NCBI RefSeq assembly: GCF_024362525.1
Contig: NZ_CP101458.1
Span: 2,046,001 to 2,110,000, forward strand
Direction: 5' to 3'
Length of the DNA stretch: 64,000 bases
Source of the DNA: Natrononativus amylolyticus
Lineage (GTDB): Archaea > Halobacteriota > Halobacteria > Halobacteriales > Natrialbaceae
Position numbers and translations under genes: made by a program
Notes under the pieces: generated by a model
What the model saw: the letters and a program-made list of their open reading frames with translations, nothing else
Told to the model about the DNA's origin: nothing
Databases searched by the model: none
In this document: positions 8,816-15,784 of the stretch, in pieces
Layout: the number at the start of each line of letters is the position of its first letter
Numbering within the stretch: position 1 is the first letter of the stretch

Positions 8816-9721
8816 TCAGCCGTCGCCCTCGAGGGCGGCCTCGATCGCCTCGCCGATATCGTCTGGGTTCGCGTTCGGCGAATAGCTCGTCCCGTCGATC
8901 GCCACCTGCGGCACCACCGAGATCGGGATCTCCTCGACGTGGGTCATCGTCTCGCGGAGCTGTTCTTCGAACGCCCCGCTGTCGATCGTGCGCGCGAACT
9001 GTTCGTGGTTCTCGATCCCCGCCTCGGCGCCCAGCTGACGGAGCCGATCGGTGCTCGCCCAGCCGTCGTGGTCGGGGTCCATGTTGACGTAGTGGTACTC
9101 GAAGAACGACCAGAAGGCGTCGGGTTGTGCGTACCACGTGGCGAGACCCGCACGCGCGGCGCGCCGTCCGTCGTCTCCGTGCAGCGGCCCGCCGTCCCTG
9201 TAGGCGACCCCGTGGTACTCGAGGTCGATCTCGCCGTCGCGAACGGCCTCGCCGAGCAGCGCGTCGAACCCCACTTCGACGAAACGCTGGGTGTGTCGAC
9301 ACAACCAGCCACCGAAGAGCGTGACGCGCACGTCGGCGTCGCCCGTCCCCGCGATCGGGTACTGGTAGGAGCCGGGATCGTCCGGAATCGGAAGTCTCGC
9401 CAGAGCGCCGGCCGGCTCGTCGATCTCGTACCGATCGAGGTCGTCTTCCTCCGGCTCTTCACCCTCGTCCGGTTCGGATTCCTCGGAGTCCCGATCCTCG
9501 GCCGGTTCGTCGTCGGGTTCGGAGACCGCGTCGGTACCCCCGTCGTCGCTCTCGCCGGTCGACGCGGTCTCCGTCGGCTCCGCCCTCGGTTCGCTGGAGC
9601 CAGGCTCGTCCGTCGTCTCCCCCACGAACCCCGCACAGCCCGCGACCCCGCCGAGGAGCCCGACGCTACTCACCTGCAGTATCCGTCTCCGGGAGTGGTG
9701 CTCGCCCATGAACACCGACAC
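8816..9721 (-). CDS. DsbA-like thioredoxin-fold lipoprotein with a single active-site Cys
   Basis: 301 residues. Twin-arginine signal (SRRRILQV) with lipobox GGVAGC (Cys 29), so exported by Tat and lipid-anchored; an acidic Ser/Glu/Asp linker (about 35-100) leads to a DsbA-family domain. The active-site position reads GGWLCRHT (Cys 141), with Thr where the second Cys of CxxC would be; a VPQ cis-proline-like loop follows near 275. Its chemistry may therefore differ from a dithiol oxidase. TATA TTTTTAAAAA at 9747-9756 suits a leaderless GTG 9721; ATG 9709 is the alternative. Divergent from a second DsbA-like gene. Confidence 0.75.
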   Translation of the reverse strand: MSVFMGEHHSRRRILQVSSVGLLGGVAGCAGFVGETTDEPGSSEPRAEPTETASTGESDDGGTDAVSEPDDEPAEDRDSEESEPDEGEEPEEDDLDRYEIDEPAGALARLPIPDDPGSYQYPIAGTGDADVRVTLFGGWLCRHTQRFVEVGFDALLGEAVRDGEIDLEYHGVAYRDGGPLHGDDGRRAARAGLATWYAQPDAFWSFFEYHYVNMDPDHDGWASTDRLRQLGAEAGIENHEQFARTIDSGAFEEQLRETMTHVEEIPISVVPQVAIDGTSYSPNANPDDIGEAIEAALEGDG

Positions 9722-9746
9722 CGGACACCCGTCGTTTACTATGATC

Positions 9747-9775
9747 TTTTTAAAAATATGTTACTGAATCAGTAA
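9747..9775. promoter_or_regulatory. Promoter with 15-bp palindrome for the single-Cys DsbA-like gene
   Basis: TATA-like TTTTTAAAAA (9747-9756, read leftward) is followed immediately upstream by the perfect palindrome TTACTGAATCAGTAA (9761-9775). The palindrome sits where a haloarchaeal activator or repressor would contact TFB and the BRE. The binding protein is unknown. Confidence 0.55.
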
Positions 9776-9858
9776 GTGGTGGAGGACGGACGGTTCGAGG
9801 CCCTCGACCGAAGGTGGCGCGCTCGAGGCGTCTGCCTCCCGGTCGGTTGCGCCCCACG

Positions 9859-9907
9859 TAGATTATCTTCGTGATAAGTGATCCAGTATAGATTATATTC
9901 TCGATAA
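9859..9907. repeat. Imperfect direct repeat with TTATC...GATAA palindromes in dsbA-like promoter
   Basis: Two 19-bp copies, TAGATTATCTTCGTGATAA (9859-9877) and TAGATTATATTCTCGATAA (9889-9907), differ at three positions and are 30 bp apart. The first holds a perfect TTATC-N5-GATAA palindrome, the second a near-perfect one. The second overlaps the likely TATA element (ATTATATTC) of the gene at 9941, so a tandem operator is likely. Confidence 0.55.
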
Positions 9908-9940
9908 TAATGCCCCCGGAGACGGTCGCCTTCGCTAACA

Positions 9941-10786
9941 ATGGACGATCGCACACTACGCCGGTCCCGGCCCTCGAGTCGGCGCCGCGTCCTCGCACTG
10001 ACGGCGGCGTCGGTCGGTTCGCTCGCCGGCTGTCTCGGTTCGAGTACAGAGCCGGACGACGAGGAGTGGAACGCCAGTATCACGCCAGCGAGCGGCGACG
10101 ACGACGCGACGGCGGACTCCACCGACGATGCCAGCGCCAGTGACGACGACGGTACCGACGACACCGGGGACACCGGATTCGACCAGTCGGCGGACAGGCA
10201 GTGGCACGACGAGCAGTACGCGGTCGACTACGACCACCCGGTCACGCAGGAACTCGGACGCGAGCCGACCCTCGGCGGCCACCCCGACGAAACCGGCGCG
10301 CTGATCGTCGAGTTCGACGACATCTCCTGTCGCGTCTGTGCCGAGTTCCACCGGGAAACGTTCCCCGCCCTGGCCTCGAACGTGATCGAACCCGGCCACG
10401 CGACCTACGTCGTCCGAAACTTCCCGCGAACCGAGGAGTGGGCGACCCCCGCGACGTACGCCCTCGAGTCGGTGTACGCCCGCGATACCGAGCGGTTCTG
10501 GGACCTGCGAGGGTACCTGTACGACCGGCTGAGCGACCTGCACACGGGGAACGTCCTCGAGGTCATCGAGGCGTACCTCGCCGACACCGACCTCGACGAG
10601 GCGGCGGTGCTCGAGGACGTCGAACGGGAGCAGTACGCCGAGACGATCGATCGAAACCTCGAAATCCGCCGGGAGACCGGCGTGTTCAACACGCCGACGT
10701 TCTTTCTGTTCATCGACGGCGAGTTCCAGACCAGACTGACTGGCCACCAGTCGGGCACCGTCTTCGAGCGAACCCTCGAGCTATAG
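9941..10786 (+). CDS. DsbA-family thiol-disulfide lipoprotein (CRVC)
   Basis: 281 residues. Tat signal (SRRRVLALTAAS) with lipobox SLAGC (Cys 31); a long Asp/Ser/Thr linker (about 36-90); then a DsbA/thioredoxin-like domain with active site CRVC at 130-133 (EFDDISCRVCAEFHRE) and cis-proline in NTPTFFLF. Predicted to oxidise or isomerise disulfides of secreted proteins at the outer membrane face. It is divergent from the single-Cys relative, with only about 220 bp of shared, repeat-rich promoter. Its TAG stop lies inside the left end of the MITE-like element, so the C-terminus may have been set by that insertion. Confidence 0.85.
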   Translation: MDDRTLRRSRPSSRRRVLALTAASVGSLAGCLGSSTEPDDEEWNASITPASGDDDATADSTDDASASDDDGTDDTGDTGFDQSADRQWHDEQYAVDYDHPVTQELGREPTLGGHPDETGALIVEFDDISCRVCAEFHRETFPALASNVIEPGHATYVVRNFPRTEEWATPATYALESVYARDTERFWDLRGYLYDRLSDLHTGNVLEVIEAYLADTDLDEAAVLEDVEREQYAETIDRNLEIRRETGVFNTPTFFLFIDGEFQTRLTGHQSGTVFERTLEL

Positions 10787-10892
10787 TAGTCGGTGAACGT
10801 CATTGCACTCCCGGTCGAGAACGTGCGGCCAGCGCGTGCCCGCTGGCCGCTTCCGTGCGACCGGTGAGTAACTCGTTTCAACAACTACTATA
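10782..10892. mobile_element. MITE-like palindromic element, 111 bp
   Basis: The ends are inverted copies: TATAGTAGT (10782-10790) and ACTACTATA (10884-10892), with matching continues inward (GTGAACG versus CGTTTCA). The centre holds a perfect 10-bp hairpin, GCGGCCAGCG (10825-10834) and CGCTGGCCGC (10841-10850), with a 6-base loop. No ORF fits inside. The layout is that of a short non-autonomous element. I recall similar repeats in haloarchaeal intergenic DNA but cannot confirm copies. It supplies the stop codon of the upstream dsbA-like gene. Confidence 0.55.
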
Positions 10893-11127
10893 TAGCGCCG
10901 CGACCGCTTTCGAACGGTACAGGGAAACGACCTGTCGCTCCGGACGAGCGGTAGTAGGCCGGCGTTACGAGCCGACCGTCCCGGATCCGGCGGGAGACGG
11001 CCGGAAACCGTCGGTTATTGTGCGAGGCAATAGACTATTTTGACCGGGGTATCTCCCCCTTCTTCGAGCGTCCTATCAGTACTGAATATATAACAAATGT
11101 TGTGACACTCGCTTCGTCGTACTGCTT
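10893..11127. other. Intergenic region with promoter of the beta-helix gene
   Basis: 235 bp without a convincing ORF. The only signal is GAATATATAAC at 11085-11095, a TATA box about 35 bases before the ATG at 11128, which implies a leader of roughly 8-10 bases. Confidence 0.5.
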
Positions 11128-12795
11128 ATGAGTAGTAATGAAAACTCAGGGCAGTCGAACGGTGATCGGACCGAATCACGTCGGGCGTACCTCCACAGAC
11201 TCGGAGCAGTGGGTCTGCTCGCGGGCGTTGCGGGAGTCTCGGCGACGGGACGCGCAAGCGGAACGCCCGGCGTGACCGGCGCCCGCGGCGTGAGCGTGAC
11301 GGACGCCGGGCGGACCCTCGTCGAGGACGTCTCGCGACTCGAGCTGGGCGAGGGTCTCGCCGGCATCGAGAACGGCGACAGTGTCCAGCTCCAGGCGACG
11401 CAGGCGGCCGTCGAATCGAACTCGAGTCCGAGCGTCGTCAACGTCCAGTCGGACCTCGGCGTCGAACCGGAGTCAGACGACGTCTGGGGTGCGATCTACG
11501 AGCACTACTCGTCGTTCCAGCCGACCCAGCGGTGTCACAAGTACGTCATCCCGTGCGGGACGTGGCACGTCGAGACCGATAGCATCCACCTGGACGCCCA
11601 CGAGTACTTCGGCGTCGTCGGCGATCCGTACGCCGTACTCCGGGTCACCGACCCGGACGTCGACCTCCTCACGTTCGTCGGCAGCAGCGACGACTCGCTG
11701 CCACACGCCCAGCGAACGGAGATGAAGGACCTCCGAGTCGACATCCGGGGCGACGTCGACGCCGGAATCGGTCGGTGGTACACGTACGGCTACGGCCACG
11801 TCGAAAACGTCGAGATCCGCGGCCGCCGCGACAGACGGAACCCGGAGTACGGCGGCGACCGCCACACCCTGAAACTCAGCGCGATCCGCCCGGAGGCGAC
11901 GAACGTGGCCCGAAACGTGCGGTTCAATCACGGCGATACCGCGTACTCGGAAGCGGCCGGCCCCGGTCACGCGATCCCATTCAGCGCGGAGCCACCCCAT
12001 GTCGGAACGAACATCTGGGAGCGCTGCCAGGCGACCGGCTTCCTCGACAACGGGTTCTACGTGTCGACCAGCACCGGTCGAAACCTCATCGTCAGCTGCC
12101 TCGCGCGGAACAACGCCGGCGCGAACATCCGCCTCGGCCCGGACGACGTCGTCCTGAACTCGAGGATCGTGATGGACGCACAGCCCGAACAGCCGTGGAC
12201 GGGGCTCTGGCTCCAGAACGGCGGCGGACAGAGCGTTATGGGTCTGCGCTGTGAGAGTACGATCCAGAAGAGCACCGAAATTCTGCGGTGTACGCAGGAC
12301 GGGCCGGCCACGATCTCGGACCTTCACATCGAGGACGGCGGCAACGGCGGGCGGGCGATCCGCATCCAGACCAGCGGCGACGGCAGAACGGTCTTCGAGA
12401 ACTGTTCGATCGTCGACCGCACGACCCCGACGGCCGCCGACTACGCGGTGTACGTCCGCTCCTCGCGGGTCACGTTCCGGGACTGCCGGTTCGACGTCGC
12501 GTCCCAGACCGGCGTCGATCGGAACGCGATCATCGTCCACAGCCCGAGCGCGCCGGTCGACCAGCTCACGATCGACGACTGCGAGATCAGCGCCGACGAT
12601 GTCTCGCTGCGATTCGCACGGAACGGAGCGGATCACAACGTCACCGGGACGATCCTCCGCTCGAGGGTGACCAGCGACAGCGGAACGACCCTGTCGAGGG
12701 TGCTCTGGACCGGAAACCGACACTACAGTCCCGTCGCACTGAACGGGAGCCAGGACGACTGGCAGGGCGACTTCAACTGGGGAGTCGACCTCTGA
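11128..12795 (+). CDS. Tat-exported parallel beta-helix (right-handed) protein
   Basis: 555 residues. N-terminal Tat-type signal (ESRRAYLHRLGAVGLLAGVAG) with no lipobox, so released or cell-wall associated. The rest has the spaced VxNVxIRG / GLRCESTIQ / ISDLHIEDG / TISNCSIVD coils of a right-handed parallel beta-helix, as in pectate-lyase-like surface proteins. Clusters such as RDCRFDVAS and IDDCEISADDVSLRF support this. Carbohydrate binding or lysis is possible, but no catalytic triad is evident. It stands alone after the MITE-like element and converges on the DMT exporter gene. Confidence 0.7.
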   Translation: MSSNENSGQSNGDRTESRRAYLHRLGAVGLLAGVAGVSATGRASGTPGVTGARGVSVTDAGRTLVEDVSRLELGEGLAGIENGDSVQLQATQAAVESNSSPSVVNVQSDLGVEPESDDVWGAIYEHYSSFQPTQRCHKYVIPCGTWHVETDSIHLDAHEYFGVVGDPYAVLRVTDPDVDLLTFVGSSDDSLPHAQRTEMKDLRVDIRGDVDAGIGRWYTYGYGHVENVEIRGRRDRRNPEYGGDRHTLKLSAIRPEATNVARNVRFNHGDTAYSEAAGPGHAIPFSAEPPHVGTNIWERCQATGFLDNGFYVSTSTGRNLIVSCLARNNAGANIRLGPDDVVLNSRIVMDAQPEQPWTGLWLQNGGGQSVMGLRCESTIQKSTEILRCTQDGPATISDLHIEDGGNGGRAIRIQTSGDGRTVFENCSIVDRTTPTAADYAVYVRSSRVTFRDCRFDVASQTGVDRNAIIVHSPSAPVDQLTIDDCEISADDVSLRFARNGADHNVTGTILRSRVTSDSGTTLSRVLWTGNRHYSPVALNGSQDDWQGDFNWGVDL

Positions 12796-12882
12796 CCGGC
12801 GCCGTCAGCCGCGATCCGGTTCTCGAGCGGCCGGGGGGACGACACCGCACCGGGAGCGGCCCCACTCGACGCGCCGGTGCCG

Positions 12883-13812
12883 TCAGCGACGCGGCGTTTC
12901 GCCGCTCGCCGGCCCGGACGCGAACCCGACCATTTCTGCGATCGCCCGCCGTTTCAGTACCGCGAAGCCGGTGGCGACGAGGCCGAAGCCGACGAACGCC
13001 AGCGGGGAGATCGTCTCGCCGAGGACGAACACGCCGGCGACGGTCGCGACGACCGGCACGAGGTAGGCGACGAGCGCCGTCTCGAACGCGCCGTGTTCCT
13101 CGAGGATGGTGAAGTAGATGAAGAAGGCGACCGCCGTCGAGAACACCCCGAGGTAGATCACCGCTCCGATCGCCGTCGGGGCGGTGACGCCGTCGCCGGC
13201 CCCCTCGCCGAGGCCCAGACTCACGACGTGGAGGACGACGGCGCCGACGAGCATCGACCACCCCGTCAGCGAGACGCGCCCCATCGTCGGCGCCGCCCGC
13301 TGGACCACCACGCCGCCGAGTGCGACGCTGATCACCTGTCCGACGATGAGGAGGCGAGCGACCGTATCGCCCGCGAGCAGGTTGGCCGGGTCGGGCTGGA
13401 TGACGAATCCGATGCCGAGGAAGCCGATGCCGACCCCGGCGGCGCCGACCGGCGAGAGGCGCTCGCCGAGCAGGACGAACGCCCACAGCGCCGTGAAGAT
13501 CGGAACCAGCGCCGTGATGATCGCGGCAACGCCGCTCGGGACGGTCTGCTGGCCGATGAACAGCAGGCCGTTTCCGGCGACGAGAAACAGCCCGCCGCCG
13601 GCGATCGCGAGCAGGTTGTTGCGTCCGCGGGGCAGCCAGCCGCCGACGCGCCACGCCGCGAACGCCAGCAACAGAACCGCCGCGACGTCGTACCGGAAGG
13701 CCGCGAACAACACCGGCGGGAGGTACTCCAGACCGACCGCGATCGCCGGAAACGAGAGCCCCCACAGCACGGCGAGAAACAGAAACAGCGAGACCTCGAG
13801 CAGACGGGACAC
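12883..13812 (-). CDS. EamA/DMT-superfamily membrane transporter
   Basis: 309 residues with about ten hydrophobic segments in two repeated halves, the EamA (drug/metabolite transporter) layout. The N-terminal WGLSFPAIAVGLEYLPP and second-half LTGWSMLVGAV ... VIYLGVFSTAVAFFIYF ... GETISPLAFVG are typical. It probably exports small metabolites; substrate unknown. GTG 13812 is taken as a leaderless start because AAATTT lies at 13838-13843, 26-31 bases upstream; the longer frame upstream has no membrane-protein character. Confidence 0.85.
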   Translation of the reverse strand: MSRLLEVSLFLFLAVLWGLSFPAIAVGLEYLPPVLFAAFRYDVAAVLLLAFAAWRVGGWLPRGRNNLLAIAGGGLFLVAGNGLLFIGQQTVPSGVAAIITALVPIFTALWAFVLLGERLSPVGAAGVGIGFLGIGFVIQPDPANLLAGDTVARLLIVGQVISVALGGVVVQRAAPTMGRVSLTGWSMLVGAVVLHVVSLGLGEGAGDGVTAPTAIGAVIYLGVFSTAVAFFIYFTILEEHGAFETALVAYLVPVVATVAGVFVLGETISPLAFVGFGLVATGFAVLKRRAIAEMVGFASGPASGETPRR

Positions 13813-13925
13813 GCCTCGAGGTTGGGTCGTCGACCGCAAATTTCTGGCGGTTCCGGCGGTCTGCGACCGGGAATCGTGTGCGAACGGCGGGCGCCCACCC
13901 ACCCCGGACGGTCGGAGAAAGGGCG

Positions 13926-14276
13926 TTACTCGCCGCCGACGGAGCTGTCGGTGACGGTGATTCCGACGTTCTCGAGGGTGATATCGACGCTACAGATCTC
14001 GTAGGTCGTGTCGCCGTACTCGAACGTCAGCCCGTCGCTCTGGAACGACAGGGAGTCGACGGTGTACGTTCGCTCGTCGATCTCGATCGACGGCAGCCCC
14101 TCGCCGGAGACGTCGGCGCCGTCGACGTGGACGTGGCGGTCTTCGATCGAGAGGTCGATACTGCCGACTTGCTCGACGGTCGACGCGCCGGTGTCGGCGA
14201 CGGCGACCGTGGACAGCCCGCCCAGGGCGAGCGCGGCGACGAGGACCACTGCGAGTATCCGTGCGACTGAGCGCAT
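13926..14276 (-). CDS. Small secreted protein, function unknown
   Basis: 116 residues with a Sec-type signal peptide (MRSVARILAVVLVAALALGG, cleavage near AVADT). The mature part is a regular alternation of short beta-like strands (LSIEDRHVHVDG, LPSIEIDERTYTV, LTFEYGDTTYEI). No known domain recognised. ATG 14276 has a TATA box (GATTTATT on the minus strand, 14301-14308) at the leaderless spacing. Confidence 0.7.
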   Translation of the reverse strand: MRSVARILAVVLVAALALGGLSTVAVADTGASTVEQVGSIDLSIEDRHVHVDGADVSGEGLPSIEIDERTYTVDSLSFQSDGLTFEYGDTTYEICSVDITLENVGITVTDSSVGGE

Positions 14277-14300
14277 GGTTCAGGACGCAACGGTGACAGT

Positions 14301-14308
14301 AATAAATC
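14301..14308 (-). promoter_or_regulatory. TATA box of the small secreted protein gene
   Basis: AATAAATC on the plus strand, GATTTATT as read by the gene, 25-32 bases before ATG 14276. Confidence 0.6.
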
Positions 14309-14450
14309 GATTTCTGTCCAGATATAGGGTCCGGGAATAGAGATCATCTCGACTACATAGCGGCCCCTGCCCGGTCGTCTGCTTGCGTCGGAGAGCGTAC
14401 CGGAGAGACGTGGTAAAGGCCGAAAAGCCGTGAGAATTGCAGATCCTCGG

Positions 14451-14608
14451 CGCCGAGAGGGAGTTGTCGTCTACGCCGAGAGGGAGATTTGAACCACGGT
14501 CGTTTCGCTCACTGCGCTCGCTTCACTCCCTGGTTCAAATTCCCGACGTCGTTTACAGCGACCGAATAACTCGCGCCGCTACGCGTCGCTCGTCGGAGTT
14601 GGTCGCTG
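14451..14608. repeat. Copied tRNA-Ser 3' ends and hairpins beside the tRNA gene (att scar)
   Basis: Bases 14473-14494 repeat 14613-14634, the 3' end of tRNA-Ser(CGA), over 22 identical positions; a shorter copy, CGCCGAGAGGGAG, lies at 14451-14463. Between the repeats are two hairpins: ATTTGAACCA (14487-14496) with TGGTTCAAAT (14531-14540), and CAGCGACC (14556-14563) with GGTCGCTG (14601-14608), extended by AACTC/GAGTT. Duplicated tRNA 3' ends are what a tRNA-targeting integrase leaves behind. No integrase gene remains between them. Confidence 0.65.
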
Positions 14609-14613
14609 AAAAA

Positions 14614-14698
14614 CGCCGAGAGGGAGATTTGAACTCCCGAGTCCGTGGGGACAGTAGATTTCGAATCTACCGCCTTGGCCGGGCTAGGCTATCTCGGC
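14614..14698 (-). tRNA. tRNA-Ser (anticodon CGA)
   Basis: 85-base class II tRNA. Acceptor GCCGAGA pairs with TCTCGGC; discriminator G. Anticodon stem GTAGA/TCTAC encloses loop TTCGAAA, anticodon CGA for codon UCG. There is a long variable arm (GTCCCCACGGAC) and a T-arm GGGAG TTCAAAT CTCCC. CCA is not encoded. A TATA-like CTAAAAT lies about 25 bases upstream. Confidence 0.95.
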
Positions 14699-14832
14699 TC
14701 ACCTCCACCTACCGGCGTCACGATTTTAGCCGTTTCGATTCTGCGCGCCGCGTGCGAACGGTCCCCGTCCGGGTCCGGCGAACCTGACAGCGGAACAGAA
14801 GAGATATGGCGCGAGGGGGAGACACCCCTCGC

Positions 14833-15783
14833 ATGGATGTCACACAGGCGAACACCGAGTGCAACGCCGTCCTCGACGCGATCGGTGACGCCGTTATCTG
14901 CAACCGGGAGTTCCTCGAGACCGTTCTCCTCGGCGTCGTCGGCCGCGGCCACGTCCTCCTAGAGGACGTCCCCGGCACCGGAAAGACCCTGACCGCCCGC
15001 AGCGTCGCGAACGCGCTCGGACTCTCGTTCTCGCGGATTCAGTTCACCCCGGACCTGCTCCCCTCGGACGTCACCGGCACCCACGTCTTCAACGAACAGG
15101 ACCGGGAGTTCGAGTTCAACGAGGGGCCGATCTTCGCCAACATCGTCCTCGCAGACGAGATCAACCGCGCGCCGCCGAAGACCCAGGCCGCCCTGCTCGA
15201 GGCGATGGAGGAGGGCCAGGTCACCGTCGACGGCGAGACGCGCATGCTCCCCCAGCCGTTTTTCGTCATCGCGACCCAGAACCCCGTCGAACAGGAGGGG
15301 ACGTTCCCGCTGCCCGAGGCGCAGGTCGACCGCTTCCTCGTCAAGACCTCGATGGGCTACCCCGACGAGACCGGCGAAGTCGAACTCCTCCGGCGTCGCG
15401 CCGGCCGCGAGGAGATGAGCCCCACCGTCGAACGCGTGTTCGAGCCCGAACACGTCGCCGAACTCCGCCAGGTTCCCGAGACGATCCGCGTCGACGAGGA
15501 CCTCATCGACTACGTCGTCGCGCTGTCCCGCGAGACCCGCACCGACGGCCGCGTCGAGGTCGGCGTCTCCCCGCGGGGCACCCAGCGGCTGTTCGAGGCC
15601 GCCCGCGCCTACGCGACCATTCGCGGCCGGGAGTACGTCACCCCCGACGACATCAAGCGCGTCGCCCACCCCGTGATGGCCCACCGACTCGTGCTCACCC
15701 CCGACGCGACCGTCAACGACGTCCAGAAGGACCAGGTCGTCGACACGGTTCTCGAGTCGGTTCCGGTGCCCACCGTCGAATAA
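14833..15783 (+). CDS. MoxR-type AAA+ ATPase
   Basis: 316 residues. Walker A EDVPGTGKT at 44-52, Walker B IVLADEINR, the sensor region FFVIATQNPVEQEGTFPLPEAQVDRF and a C-terminal lid (SPRGTQRLFEAARAYA) identify a MoxR ATPase, a chaperone that helps assemble or activate partner protein complexes, often with a DUF58 and VWA protein. None of those partners is adjacent, so this one acts alone or with distant genes. I prefer ATG 14833 (MDVTQA) over ATG 14806, as the family starts there. Stop is one base from the stop of ppc. Confidence 0.9.
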   Translation: MDVTQANTECNAVLDAIGDAVICNREFLETVLLGVVGRGHVLLEDVPGTGKTLTARSVANALGLSFSRIQFTPDLLPSDVTGTHVFNEQDREFEFNEGPIFANIVLADEINRAPPKTQAALLEAMEEGQVTVDGETRMLPQPFFVIATQNPVEQEGTFPLPEAQVDRFLVKTSMGYPDETGEVELLRRRAGREEMSPTVERVFEPEHVAELRQVPETIRVDEDLIDYVVALSRETRTDGRVEVGVSPRGTQRLFEAARAYATIRGREYVTPDDIKRVAHPVMAHRLVLTPDATVNDVQKDQVVDTVLESVPVPTVE

Positions 15784-15784
15784 C

